From: an uncultured Collinsella sp.
GTDB taxonomy: Bacteria > Actinomycetota > Coriobacteriia > Coriobacteriales > Coriobacteriaceae
Reading direction: 5' to 3'
Length of the DNA stretch: 64,000 nucleotides
Assembly: GCA_900544995.1 (NCBI GenBank)
Contig: UQXC01000001.1
Location: 37,834-101,833 of the forward strand
The notes under the pieces were generated by a model that ran no database searches, was not told the origin of the DNA, and saw nothing but the letters and a program-made list of their open reading frames with translations. Shown here in pieces: positions 34,431 to 42,705 of this stretch. Position numbers and translations under genes: made by a program. Numbering within the stretch: the stretch's first letter is position 1; every line of letters starts with the position of its first letter.

Positions 34431-35648
34431 ATGCGCATCCTCAATATCTCGGCACAAAAACCAGATAGCACGGGCAGCGGCACCTACCTTGCCGCGCTCG
34501 TGCGTGAGCAGATCGAGACGGGGCATCGCGCCGCCGTGCTTTGCGGCGCGGCACCGGGTGATACCCAGGGCGAGCTGGACCGGCGTGCTGCCGTGTTTGC
34601 CGTACCGTTCGAGTCGCCCGAGCTGCCGTTTCCCATCTGCGGTATGTCCGATATCATGCCCTATCCCTCCACACGCTATCGTGACCTGACGCCTTCGATG
34701 CTCAAGGCATTTGAGCGGGCATTTGCTGCTGCAATCGATCGGGCGGTGGCTGAGTTTCGGCCCGATCTGGTGCTCTGCCATCACCTGTATCTGGTGACCG
34801 CATTGGCGCGCGAGTGCGTCCGGGGCGTGCCGGTTGTTGCCGTGTGCCATTCGACCGACCTGCGCCAGCTGCGTTCGCATGCGCTCGAGCGCGATCGCAT
34901 CGTACGTGCGGTTCGTCGGCTCGATGCCGTCTTTGCGCTCCATGCTGAGCAGGCTGAGCAGATTGGCCTGGTGTGCGGCGTCAATGCCGATCGCATCCAC
35001 GTGATTGGGACGGGCTACGACCATCGCGTTTTCTGCCGCGACGCAAGCGTGGCGAGGCAGCCGGGATCGCTTGTGTACGTGGGCAAGATTTGCTTTAAAA
35101 AGGGCGTCGAGTCGCTGGTTCGAGCCGTGTCATTGCCGATTGACGATGGCGTCCGCCCATCTGGCTTGGTGCTTGTGGGCGGCCGCGGGGACGATGCCGA
35201 GTACGCGCGTGTCGAGCGTTTGGCCGCGGCCTCGGATGTGCCGGTGACGCTGGCGGGGCGCCTGGATAGCGATGGGCTCGTGCGCGCCTACCGCAGTTCC
35301 GACGTCTTTGTGCTGCCTTCGTTTTACGAGGGTCTGCCGCTCGTGACGATCGAGGCCCTCGCGTGCGGCTGCAAAGTTGTGGCGACCGATTTGCCCGGCG
35401 TTCGTCCTTGGATGGAGGCGATGCTTCCCGGCGCTCCCGTGACGTGGGTGGCGTCGCCGCGTATGACGGATGTCGACACGCCTGTGGCGGCCGAGCTTCC
35501 GTTGTTTGAGCGCGCACTGGCAGATGCTATCGCGCTGGCGCTTGCGGCTCCGCCTTCGACGTTCGAGCCGTCGGCGGTCTCTTGGGAAGCGTGCCTGGGG
35601 CGTATACTTAAAGTCGTTGATTTGTTGGAAGGGGGTTCGTATGGCTGA
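34431..35648 (+). CDS. Glycosyltransferase, GT-B fold (family 4-like), overlapping selD
   Basis: A 405-residue GT-B glycosyltransferase. The N-terminal lobe has GSGTYLAALVREQIETGH. The C-terminal nucleotide-sugar lobe has VYVGKICFKKGVESLVRA and the E-x7-E motif in SFYEGLPLVTIEALACG. There is no signal or TM segment, so it is cytoplasmic. ATG at 34431 is 14 bases after the activase stop, and its last codons overlap the selD start by eight bases, implying coupled translation. A role in selenium metabolism, such as a selenosugar synthase in the manner of SenB, is only a guess from position. A link to cell-surface sugars would be the default reading. Confidence 0.82.
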   Translation: MRILNISAQKPDSTGSGTYLAALVREQIETGHRAAVLCGAAPGDTQGELDRRAAVFAVPFESPELPFPICGMSDIMPYPSTRYRDLTPSMLKAFERAFAAAIDRAVAEFRPDLVLCHHLYLVTALARECVRGVPVVAVCHSTDLRQLRSHALERDRIVRAVRRLDAVFALHAEQAEQIGLVCGVNADRIHVIGTGYDHRVFCRDASVARQPGSLVYVGKICFKKGVESLVRAVSLPIDDGVRPSGLVLVGGRGDDAEYARVERLAAASDVPVTLAGRLDSDGLVRAYRSSDVFVLPSFYEGLPLVTIEALACGCKVVATDLPGVRPWMEAMLPGAPVTWVASPRMTDVDTPVAAELPLFERALADAIALALAAPPSTFEPSAVSWEACLGRILKVVDLLEGGSYG

Positions 35649-36690
35649 CGATCAGATTAAGCTCACGTCTATGACTGCCGCGAGCGGTTGAGCCGCTAAG
35701 TTGGCTCCCGGAGCCCTCGCCCAGGTCCTGGGCGATTTACCCAATGTGCATAACGACAACCTGCTCGTAGGGTTCGATACCTCCGACGATGCGAGCGTCT
35801 TCCGCGTAGGGGAGAACCTGGGGCTCGTGCAGTCCATCGACTTCTTCCCACCGATGGTCGACGACCCGTTCCTCTTTGGCCAGATCGCCGCGGCCAACTC
35901 GCTGTCGGATATCTACGCCATGGGCGGGCGGCCGAGCCATGCCATGAACTTGCTGTGCATCCCGAGCTGCCTGGGCATCGAGGTCGCCGGCCAGATTCTG
36001 GCGGGCGGCGCCGACAAGTGCGTCGAGGCGGGTTGCTCCATCGCGGGCGGCCATACCATCAACGACGACGAGCCCAAGTACGGCCTGTCCGTGAGTGGTT
36101 TTGTCGCGCTCGACCGCATGCTCGCCAACAGCGGCGCACGCGTGGGCGATGTTCTGCTGCTGACCAAGGCGATCGGCTCGGGCATTATCACCACGGCCAT
36201 TAAGGGCGAGCTCATCGAGCAGGACGAGGCCGCAGCCATGTTTGACTCGATGCGCACCCTCAACGAGGCTCCGATTCGTCTGGCCGAGGGACTTGAGCTT
36301 CACGGCTGCACCGACATTACGGGCTTTGGTCTGATCGGGCATGCGTGCGAGATGGCCGAGGGCTCGGGCGTGCAAATCGAGCTCGCGTCGGGGGCGGTGC
36401 CGCTCTTTGACCAGGTGCTCGACATGGCGCGTCTGGGCATTATCCCCGCGGGCTCCTACCGCAACCAGGACTTCTTTGGCCCGCGTGTAGCTGCCGACGA
36501 TGACCTGGAGCCGGGCATGCTGGATGCGCTGTACGATCCGCAGACTTCGGGCGGTTTGCTTATTGCGGCGCCCGCGGCGGATGCGGATGAGCTTGCGCGT
36601 CGTTTACATGCCGAGGGGCGCGTTGCCGCTACGATCGGCCGCGTGTGCGAGCCGGTGCCGGGCGGTCCTGCCGTTCGCGTTGCGCATTAA
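35641..36690 (+). CDS. selD: Selenophosphate synthase, selenocysteine-containing
   Basis: Makes selenophosphate from selenide and ATP for selenocysteine synthesis. The ATG at 35641 lies inside the end of the glycosyltransferase gene. An in-frame TGA at 35689-35691 is codon 17, in the context SGUAAKLAPG, exactly the catalytic Cys/Sec position (Cys17 in E. coli). Reading it as Sec gives a 349-residue protein of normal length, with FDTSDDASVF, GGHTINDDEPKYG and TDITGFGLIGHA following in frame. A bSECIS-like hairpin follows the TGA. Annotation that starts at TTG 35701 would miss the catalytic N-terminus. Confidence 0.96.
35689..35735 (+). promoter_or_regulatory. selD UGA with bSECIS-like hairpin
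   Basis: After the UGA (35689-35691) a 7-bp stem (35717-35723 with 35729-35735) closes a GGTCC loop (35724-35728). The loop guanines lie 33-34 bases after the UGA, inside the known 16-37 base range for SelB-binding elements. Confidence 0.7.
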
Positions 36691-36706
36691 GGAAAACCGT
36701 TTATGC

Positions 36707-36736
36707 GACCGCCTACTGTTCTGGGCGGTCCCTTTT
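36707..36736 (+). terminator. Hairpin between selD and yedF
   Basis: A 7-bp stem (36707-36713 with 36724-36730), 10-base loop, followed by CCTTTTG. It stands directly before the yedF ribosome binding site and may reduce readthrough or protect the messenger end. Confidence 0.45.
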
Positions 36737-36749
36737 GAAAGGAAAAACT

Positions 36750-37376
36750 ATGTCTACCAAAATTGAAGTCAATGCCATGGGCGATGCCTGCCCGCTGCCC
36801 GTCGTCAAGACGCTCAAAGCCCTGAAGCAGCTCGATGGCGAGGGCACAGTCGTGACCTCGGTCGACAACGAGACCGCCGTCAAGAACATCTCCAAGATGG
36901 CGCAGGAGAAGGGCTGCACGGCCTCAGTCGAGAAGGTTTCTGACGCTGAGTGGCACGTGACCGTCGCGACCGTCGGTGCCGTGGCCGTTGCGGACCCCGA
37001 GCAGGACGGCGCTGCTTTCTGCGACGCCAGCGCCGGCAAGGGCAAACTTGTCATTTCCGTCTATACCGATTGCATGGGCCGTGGCGACGACGAGCTGGGC
37101 CACAAGCTCATGAAGGCGTTTGTCTTTGCCGTGACGCAGCAGGAGGAGCTGCCCGCGACTATGCTTTTCTACAACGGCGGTGCCAAGCTCACCGTCGAGG
37201 GCTCGCCGGTGCTCGATGACCTGAAGGGCTTGGCGGAGCAGGGTGTCGAGATTCTCACCTGCGGTACCTGCCTCGACCACTATGGCATTAAAGACCAGCT
37301 TGCGGTGGGCGAGGTCACCAACATGTACGTGATCGTGGAGAAGATGGAGCAGGCCGCGCGCGTCGTGCGCCCGTAG
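36750..37376 (+). CDS. yedF: Selenium metabolism protein YedF (TusA-like plus DsrE-like)
   Basis: A 208-residue two-domain protein. The N-terminal TusA/SirA-like domain carries the persulfide/perselenide cysteine C14 in GDACPLPVVK. The C-terminal half is DsrE-like, with LVISVYTDCMGRGDDELG and LTCGTCLDHYG. It recurs beside selD in genomes that use selenium and is thought to carry selenium or sulfur, although its exact step is not settled. ATG at 36750 follows TGAAAGGAAAAACT. The DUF3343 gene starts 19 bases after it. Confidence 0.93.
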   Translation: MSTKIEVNAMGDACPLPVVKTLKALKQLDGEGTVVTSVDNETAVKNISKMAQEKGCTASVEKVSDAEWHVTVATVGAVAVADPEQDGAAFCDASAGKGKLVISVYTDCMGRGDDELGHKLMKAFVFAVTQQEELPATMLFYNGGAKLTVEGSPVLDDLKGLAEQGVEILTCGTCLDHYGIKDQLAVGEVTNMYVIVEKMEQAARVVRP

Positions 37377-37395
37377 CGTATTGGTTGGAGTTGCC

Positions 37396-37647
37396 ATGAG
37401 GGAGAAGCGCCCGGCGCTTGTCATCACGTTTCCCACCACGGCGGCCGCCATGGGTTGCGAGTCCCTGTGCATCGAGCGCGGTCTTCCCGGGCGGACGATT
37501 CCCGTGCCCGGGGAGGTCGCTGCCGGCTGCGGTTTGGCGTGGAAGGCGTTGCCTGCCGATGAGGAGCTGCTGCGCGGCGAACTCGCCGCGGCGGGCGTTC
37601 CCACCGAGGGCTTTACGGTGATCGACATGTGGGAGGTCGTGCGATGA
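37396..37647 (+). CDS. DUF3343 protein, putative selenium/sulfur carrier
   Basis: An 83-residue protein of the DUF3343 family, whose genes recur between yedF and a cysteine desulfurase gene. ALVITFPTTAAAMGCES at the N-terminus and IPVPGEVAAGCGLAWK are typical, with the two cysteines likely to take part in S or Se handling. ATG at 37396 follows TTGGAG. Its stop overlaps the start of the desulfurase gene. Function is inferred from context only. Confidence 0.87.
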   Translation: MREKRPALVITFPTTAAAMGCESLCIERGLPGRTIPVPGEVAAGCGLAWKALPADEELLRGELAAAGVPTEGFTVIDMWEVVR

Positions 37648-38783
37648 TCTACCTGGATAACGCGGCGACGACCATGCACAAGCCGCAGGCGGTCATCGAC
37701 GCCGTGACGCAAGCGATGTGCTCGCTCGGCAATGCTGGGCGCGGTGCCACCTCGGGTGCGCTCGATGCGGCACGTACCATCCACGGCTGCCGCGCCAAGC
37801 TTGCGCGCTTGCTGGGCTGCCCGCGTGCTGACCATGTTTGTTTTACGCCCAACTCCACCGCGGCGCTCAACACCGTTATCAATGGCGTGGTGCGCCCCGG
37901 CGACCGCGTGGTCACGACGGTGCTTGAGCACAACTCGGTGCTACGTCCGCTCAACCGCTTGGCGGCAGAGCAGGGCGTGACCGTTGAGCATGCGGGCTGC
38001 GACGCGAACGGTGTGCTCGACTACGACGAGCTCGAGCGGTTGGTCACGCCGGGCACGCGTGCCGTGGTGGTGACGCACGCCTCCAATGTGACCGGCAACG
38101 CGGTCGACATTGCGCGCGTGGCTGCCATCGCGCATGCGGCCGGCGCGCTGGTGATCGTCGACGCCTCGCAGTCTGCCGGCACGGCGCATATCGATATGCA
38201 GGCCATGGGGCTCGACGTCGTGTGCTTTACCGGCCACAAAGGGCTGATGGGTCCGCAGGGCACTGGCGGCCTGGCCGTGGCGGAGGGCGTCGACGTGGCG
38301 CCCTGGGCCATGGGCGGCACCGGTGTACACAGCTTCGATGAGCTGCAGCCACTGGAGTGGCCCACGCGCCTGGAGGCCGGTACGCTCAACGGCCACGGTA
38401 TCGCTGGCCTTTCTGCTGGCCTCGACTTTATCGAGGCCCAGGGTGGGGTCGAGGCGATTGCTGCCCACGAGCGTGCGCTCGCCGATCGCCTCCTTGCCGG
38501 CGTGCGCGAGATTCCGGGGATTAAGCTCTACGGTGCCTTTGACCAGCCGACGCGCTCTGCGATTGTGTCGCTCAACGTGGGCGATATCGATTCTGCCGAG
38601 ATCTCGGATGCGCTCATGCAAGGGTGGGGGATTGCGACGCGCCCCGGCGCCCATTGCGCCCCGCTCATGCACCGTGCGCTGGGAACCGAGCGCCAGGGCG
38701 TCGTCCGCTTCTCATTTGGGTATTTCAACACGACCGAAGAAGTCGACACGGCTATCGATGCTCTGTGCGATTTAGCCTGCTAA
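37644..38783 (+). CDS. Cysteine desulfurase-like aminotransferase (class V), selenium-linked
   Basis: PLP enzyme of the NifS/CsdB/SufS kind, 379 residues. It likely frees sulfur from cysteine or selenium from selenocysteine to feed SelD. The schiff-base lysine is K199 in CFTGHKGLMGPQGTG, and the loop cysteine is C338 in GAHCAPLMH. The N-terminus MIYLDNAATTMHKP is typical. It is coupled to the DUF3343 gene by ATGA overlap and ends the selD group, before a terminator. Selenocysteine lyase activity is a reasonable alternative. Confidence 0.9.
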   Translation: MIYLDNAATTMHKPQAVIDAVTQAMCSLGNAGRGATSGALDAARTIHGCRAKLARLLGCPRADHVCFTPNSTAALNTVINGVVRPGDRVVTTVLEHNSVLRPLNRLAAEQGVTVEHAGCDANGVLDYDELERLVTPGTRAVVVTHASNVTGNAVDIARVAAIAHAAGALVIVDASQSAGTAHIDMQAMGLDVVCFTGHKGLMGPQGTGGLAVAEGVDVAPWAMGGTGVHSFDELQPLEWPTRLEAGTLNGHGIAGLSAGLDFIEAQGGVEAIAAHERALADRLLAGVREIPGIKLYGAFDQPTRSAIVSLNVGDIDSAEISDALMQGWGIATRPGAHCAPLMHRALGTERQGVVRFSFGYFNTTEEVDTAIDALCDLAC

Positions 38784-38807
38784 AGCTGCTAGAGCGTATA
38801 TACTTGC

Positions 38808-38838
38808 GGGACGGGTGTTTTTGCCCGTCCCATTTTTT
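38808..38838 (+). terminator. Terminator of the selenium gene group
   Basis: Perfect 8-bp stem (38808-38815 with 38824-38831), T-containing loop, followed by ATTTTTTG. Confidence 0.85.
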
Positions 38839-38861
38839 GTTTCAACCTGAAAGGTGGACCC

Positions 38862-40220
38862 ATGGCTTCATCCGCCCCGCGCGGTCTGCGCTCCGACCAT
38901 GTCGTCACCGTCGGCATCGCCCTGTTCTCGATGCTCTTTGGCGCCGGCAACCTCATTATTCCGCCACTGCTGGCGCTGCAGGCAGGTTCTGCCACGCCGG
39001 TCGCTATGCTTGGCTTTCTCATCGCCGCCATCGGCCTGCCCGTCATGGGCTTTATCGCCGTGGCGCTTGCCGGCACGGCGCGTGAGCTTGCCGGCCGCGT
39101 GCATCCCAAGTTTGGCGAGTTCTTTGTCGCGGCAGTATATCTGGCCATCGGCCCGTGCCTTGCCATTCCGCGTACGAGCTCCACGGCCTTTGAGATGCTG
39201 GTACCGTTGCTGCCCGAGGGCGTTTCGCTCGGCACGGCACGTCTGGTGTTTGCCATCGGGTTCTTCGTAGTCGCGTTTGTGCTCACGCTGCGCCCCGGCG
39301 TCATCACGCGCGTGCTCGGTCGCATTACGGGCCCTGCGCTCATTGCGCTTATCGTGCTCGTTGTCGGCGCCGCCGTGATCTCGCCGCTGGGACCGGCTGC
39401 TGCCCCGCAAGCTCCCTATGATGCCGGCGCTGCGGTCCAAGGCTTCTTGACCGGCTACCAGACCATGGACCTGCTTGCGTCGCTCGCCTTTGGCATCATC
39501 ATCGCCGAGACCATTCACGAGCTGGGCGTGACCGACGACAAGCGCGTCGCTTTTGAAATTTCGCGCTCCGGTGTGATCGCCGGCGTGCTCATGGCCGTCA
39601 TCTACTGCGGCTTAGCCCTTGCCGGTATGCAGCTCGGCACCGTGATGCCCGACGCCACCAACGGCGCTGCCATCCTTGCTCGCTCGGCCTCCATGCATTT
39701 TGGGCTTGCCGGCACGGTCGTGGTCTTTGCGATCTTTTTCCTTGCCTGCATGAACGTGTGCATCGGTCTTATTAGCTGCTGCTCGCGTTACTTCTGCGAG
39801 ACGTACGTGGTTGAAGGGGGAGTGGAGGCCTCCGAGGAGGCCATGCGCCGTCCCTTTGCGGTTCTCGCCTTTGTGTTCGCAGCGTTTTCGTGCGTGCTCT
39901 CTAACGTGGGCCTCGACGTGATCCTTATGTTCTCGGTGCCCATGCTTAACGCCTTGTATCCCGTCGCTATCGTGCTGGTACTGATGGGCCTGGTGCATGG
40001 CTTTTGCGACGCTCATCCGCAGGTGTGGGTCTGGGTCGGCGGCGTGGTCGCCGTGCAGAGCGTGATCACCTCGGTCCGCGATGCGTTCGTTGCGGGCGCG
40101 TGGCTGCCGTTTGATGCGCTACCCCTGGCAGACATCGGTGCCGCGTGGGCGCCGGTTGCCGTGGTTGCCTTTGTGATCGGTCTGCTCCATAGTCGTTTTG
40201 TCGCACATTCGAGGAGCTAA
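38862..40220 (+). CDS. brnQ: Branched-chain amino acid carrier BrnQ
   Basis: Cytoplasmic membrane symporter for Leu, Ile and Val (LIVCS family), 452 residues with about 12 TM segments. The first segment reads FSMLFGAGNLIIPPLLAL, the family signature. AIGPCLAIPRTSSTAFE follows TM3. ATG at 38862 follows CTGAAAGGTGGACC. The gene is alone, between the selenium terminator and the tRNA promoter. Confidence 0.95.
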   Translation: MASSAPRGLRSDHVVTVGIALFSMLFGAGNLIIPPLLALQAGSATPVAMLGFLIAAIGLPVMGFIAVALAGTARELAGRVHPKFGEFFVAAVYLAIGPCLAIPRTSSTAFEMLVPLLPEGVSLGTARLVFAIGFFVVAFVLTLRPGVITRVLGRITGPALIALIVLVVGAAVISPLGPAAAPQAPYDAGAAVQGFLTGYQTMDLLASLAFGIIIAETIHELGVTDDKRVAFEISRSGVIAGVLMAVIYCGLALAGMQLGTVMPDATNGAAILARSASMHFGLAGTVVVFAIFFLACMNVCIGLISCCSRYFCETYVVEGGVEASEEAMRRPFAVLAFVFAAFSCVLSNVGLDVILMFSVPMLNALYPVAIVLVLMGLVHGFCDAHPQVWVWVGGVVAVQSVITSVRDAFVAGAWLPFDALPLADIGAAWAPVAVVAFVIGLLHSRFVAHSRS

Positions 40221-40231
40221 GGCATCAATGC

Positions 40232-40260
40232 TTGCACAGGCGGGGAGTCTCCCCTATAAT
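40232..40260 (+). promoter_or_regulatory. Promoter of the tRNA pair
   Basis: TTGCAC (40232-40237) and a perfect TATAAT (40255-40260) are spaced by 17 bases, 51 bases ahead of tRNA-Pro. This is the best sigma-70 match in the window. Confidence 0.8.
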
Positions 40261-40311
40261 TTCCTTCGCTTTGGGACACGCAAGGTTTAGACCTTAGCTG
40301 CTCAACACCTT

Positions 40312-40388
40312 CGGGACGTGGCGCAGTTTGGTAGCGCGCCTGCTTTGGGAGCAGGATGTCGCAGGTTCAAATCCTGTCGTCCCGACCA
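40312..40388 (+). tRNA. tRNA-Pro (anticodon TGG)
   Basis: A 77-nt cloverleaf with acceptor CGGGACG pairing CGTCCCG and encoded CCA. The anticodon loop contains TTTGGGA, giving TGG. The T loop GGTTCAAATCC is normal. Confidence 0.96.
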
Positions 40389-40394
40389 TATCTT

Positions 40395-40468
40395 GCGGGC
40401 GTAGTTCAATGGTAGAACCCCAGCCTTCCAAGCTGATGACGCGGGTTCGATTCCCGTCGCCCGCTCCA
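40395..40468 (+). tRNA. tRNA-Gly (anticodon TCC)
   Basis: A 74-nt cloverleaf with acceptor GCGGGCG pairing CGCCCGC and encoded CCA. The anticodon loop CTTCCAA gives TCC. It starts six bases after tRNA-Pro, so both are one transcript. Confidence 0.96.
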
Positions 40469-40479
40469 TAAGATAGATG

Positions 40480-40517
40480 AATGGCTCTGATTCCTTTAGG
40501 AACCAGAGCCATTTTCA
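40480..40517 (+). terminator. Terminator of the tRNA transcript
   Basis: A 10-bp stem (40480-40489 with 40504-40513) continues into TTCC/GGAA and is followed by TTTCAT. Confidence 0.8.
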
Positions 40518-40548
40518 TATACATGCCGGGACCCCACATCCCCTCCTA

Positions 40549-40615
40549 AGTTGCGGTGAAATACGGACTGTTTTTCGGCTTTTATGGCCCATGTAGTCCG
40601 TATTTCACCGCAACT
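40549..40615. repeat. Palindromic repeat family A, copy 3
   Basis: Perfect 21-bp arms (40549-40569 with 40595-40615), 25-base centre. The arm sequence is identical to that of copy 4 at 41829 over 21 bases. It borders the left side of the AbiEi-like gene. Confidence 0.9.
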
Positions 40616-40800
40616 ATTTGTAAGGTTGTTTTTTGATGCCGTTGGGAGGGTCGTGGCGACCGTCTACCGAGAGTGGAAATATTTTTTGAAGCTCTGACCT
40701 GCGGCGTCAAGCTTTTGGTCAGCTTTTGGCAAGGCCTGCGGACGGAAGCATGCGATAGCGTAATGATATTCTCTCCGCCGTGATGGTTATGGGGTTGGCC

Positions 40801-41802
40801 ATGCTCGATAAAGGCAAACATTTTCCGCAGTCATATGCAAGGATGCTATTCTCGGCCGTTGGAATTCATCAAGATGGACAGCTGCTTATAACAATTGATC
40901 CTTGGGATGAACGCCGTGCGCGTGAGCTTATGCAGGAAGAGCTCATGCTTCGTCTTTACAATCACGTGTATGCTGATCCGGTCTATTGGAATAATCTTGG
41001 GGTTGAAGATCGCATCTTTCAGCTGGCATCCGCTATTGCGGTCGTTGAACCGGATGCTGTGTTTTGCGGATCGACAGCAGCGCTGCTCTACGGCATCGGC
41101 TCGGCGTATACGCTTCTGGATAAAGTGCAAGTACTGCTGCCACGGTCTACAAGGCGTGATACGTATGAGTTCGTTGAATACAAGCGCTGGCGGGCGGGCG
41201 AAGTGTGGCGGCTAGGTCTGTTTACACTGACGGATCCGTGTCGAACGGTTGTTGATATCGCCCGAACGAGCGCCTTTCGCTATGCGCTGGGCTATGTCGA
41301 TGGCTTGGCCCGTGAGTACGATGTCGAACGCGAAGAGCTGCGAGCATATGCGCAGGCAAATTGTCGAGGGTTGCATGGCATCGCGCGTGCTTGTGACGTT
41401 TTTGATTATATGGATGGCAGGTCAGACAATGGCGGCGAGTCTGAGGCGAGAGCAGCGATGATTCTCGCTGGGGTTGCCGCGCCCGAGCTTCAAGTTGAGA
41501 TAACGCGACCGGGAAACGCTGGCTATTATCTAGCAGATTATGGCTGGCAGATGCCAGACGGCTCATGGACGCTGGCAGAGCTGCATGGGCTAGGCAAGTT
41601 TGAAGACGAGGCTCAAAATGATCCAGAGTGGGCGGCGGCAAAAACGTATCGAGCGGCCCTCATGCGCGACGCGAACCTTCGCGCCATGGGCCACAACGTC
41701 ATTCATTTCAAACTCTCGGACACCTACGACGTGGAATCGTTCGGTGCCATGATGCGCGGCTACGGCATTCCGACAACAAAACCCTACGCTGACTCCCGAT
41801 AG
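40801..41802 (+). CDS. AbiEi-like / DUF559-like hypothetical protein
   Basis: A 333-residue protein of uncertain function. Residues about 40-85 (MLRLYNHVYADPVYW, then AVFCGSTAALLYGIGS) resemble the DNA-binding antitoxin domain of AbiEi-type proteins. The C-terminal third (ADYGWQMPDGSWTLAELHG, then ALMRDANLRAMGHNVIHF) resembles DUF559/Vsr-like nuclease folds seen in such fusions in actinobacteria. G+C is visibly lower and codon use more mixed than in neighbours, which suggests transfer. No AbiEii toxin is adjacent. Start could be GTG 40780 or ATG 40801. Two family A palindromes flank it. Confidence 0.6.
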   Translation: MLDKGKHFPQSYARMLFSAVGIHQDGQLLITIDPWDERRARELMQEELMLRLYNHVYADPVYWNNLGVEDRIFQLASAIAVVEPDAVFCGSTAALLYGIGSAYTLLDKVQVLLPRSTRRDTYEFVEYKRWRAGEVWRLGLFTLTDPCRTVVDIARTSAFRYALGYVDGLAREYDVEREELRAYAQANCRGLHGIARACDVFDYMDGRSDNGGESEARAAMILAGVAAPELQVEITRPGNAGYYLADYGWQMPDGSWTLAELHGLGKFEDEAQNDPEWAAAKTYRAALMRDANLRAMGHNVIHFKLSDTYDVESFGAMMRGYGIPTTKPYADSR

Positions 41803-41828
41803 CGAAATCGTTCGCAGCCAACCTTCAA

Positions 41829-41899
41829 TAAGTTGCGGTGAAATACGGACTGTTGAGGCCTTTAAAGGCATGAAACAGTCCGTATTTCACCGCAACTTA
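41829..41899. repeat. Palindromic repeat family A, copy 4
   Basis: Perfect 26-bp arms (41829-41854 with 41874-41899). The 19-base centre holds a further small palindrome, GCCTTTAAAGGC. It borders the right side of the AbiEi-like gene and faces the end of the PIN toxin gene 13 bases away. Confidence 0.9.
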
Positions 41900-41912
41900 G
41901 GAGGGGGTGGGG

Positions 41913-42389
41913 TTAGCTGCGGGGGTGGTGGCGGAGCTTGTCGATAGTGGAGTCGGTGCTGCGGCTGCGGGCTTCGGCGATGCGGTCGCGAGCGTCGACG
42001 GCGGTTTGGCGCTTGCGGCGGTAGTCGATCATGCCTTGGATGATGGGCTTGCCAAAGCTCACGACATCATCGTTGTAGATGGCGGTTCGGGCTGCGAGGA
42101 GGCAGTCGGTAAAGTCCATATGGGTCTTGTCAAAGAGTTTGACGGCAAGGGCGACAACGGTGGGCTCGTCGACCATGACGTCATCGAGCAACCTCTTCAT
42201 GGCCGCAGTAATCTCAACGCGGGGAACCTTATAGACGTCGCGCAGTGTGACCACGACGCGCGTGATGATTTCGGGGTAGACGCGAGCGGTGCGCGTGGCG
42301 ATGACCTTGGCGGCGCGCGGTGACAGAACCTCGTCGTCGTCAAGCAGGTAACGCAGGATGACGGTCTCGTCGATGATGGTGCTACTCAT
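41913..42389 (-). CDS. PIN-domain toxin
   Basis: A 158-residue PIN-like ribonuclease, likely the toxin of the pair. Acidic residues expected at the active site appear in IIDETVILRYLLDDD at the N-terminus and in DFTDCLLAARTA at about residues 92-103, with VVSFGKPI after them in place of the usual final acidic strand. Its start overlaps the antitoxin stop by eight bases on the minus strand, the usual order of antitoxin then toxin. A basic C-terminal tail of about 30 residues follows the domain. Confidence 0.75.
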   Translation of the reverse strand: MSSTIIDETVILRYLLDDDEVLSPRAAKVIATRTARVYPEIITRVVVTLRDVYKVPRVEITAAMKRLLDDVMVDEPTVVALAVKLFDKTHMDFTDCLLAARTAIYNDDVVSFGKPIIQGMIDYRRKRQTAVDARDRIAEARSRSTDSTIDKLRHHPRS

Positions 42390-42705
42390 GGATATCTACT
42401 TCCTCGGGACCCAAAATCGAGTCGTCGCTTTCTGTGGCAAGGTACTCAATCCAGGCATTGCGCTCTTCGGAGCGGCGATTGGGGTCACCATATGCTTTGA
42501 GCGATCCATAGGCGGCAGTGCCGTTCTTTGAGCGCACGGCGACCGGCTGAAAGGGGAGCTTGCGCATCAAAATGCTTTGCGCGACAAATAAGCGGACAGC
42601 CTCGGCGAGCGATGTGCCCATGGCATCGTAGAGATGCTCGGCATGCTGCTTGTCTTCCTCGCGAATGCGCACCTGCAGGATGGCTCTTTTTTGAGTCGAT
42701 GACAT
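42382..42705 (-). CDS. RelB/DinJ-like antitoxin
   Basis: A 107-residue protein whose first 55 residues form a ribbon-helix-helix domain of the RelB/DinJ type: KRAILQVRIREEDKQHAEHLY, then GTSLAEAVRLFVAQSI. The acidic C-terminal half would wrap the toxin. The start at 42705 follows AAGGGGGCCAGTG on the minus strand. RelB-type proteins normally pair with RelE/YafQ toxins; here the partner has a PIN domain. Confidence 0.75.
   Translation of the reverse strand: MSSTQKRAILQVRIREEDKQHAEHLYDAMGTSLAEAVRLFVAQSILMRKLPFQPVAVRSKNGTAAYGSLKAYGDPNRRSEERNAWIEYLATESDDSILGPEEVDIHE

Noticed and set aside
40294..40539. An 81-codon minus-strand ORF across the tRNA pair
   Set aside because: It is antisense to tRNA-Pro and tRNA-Gly. 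The translated GAGDGNRTRVISLEGW and GTTGFEPATSCSQS strings are well-known false proteins produced by reading tRNA genes backwards.
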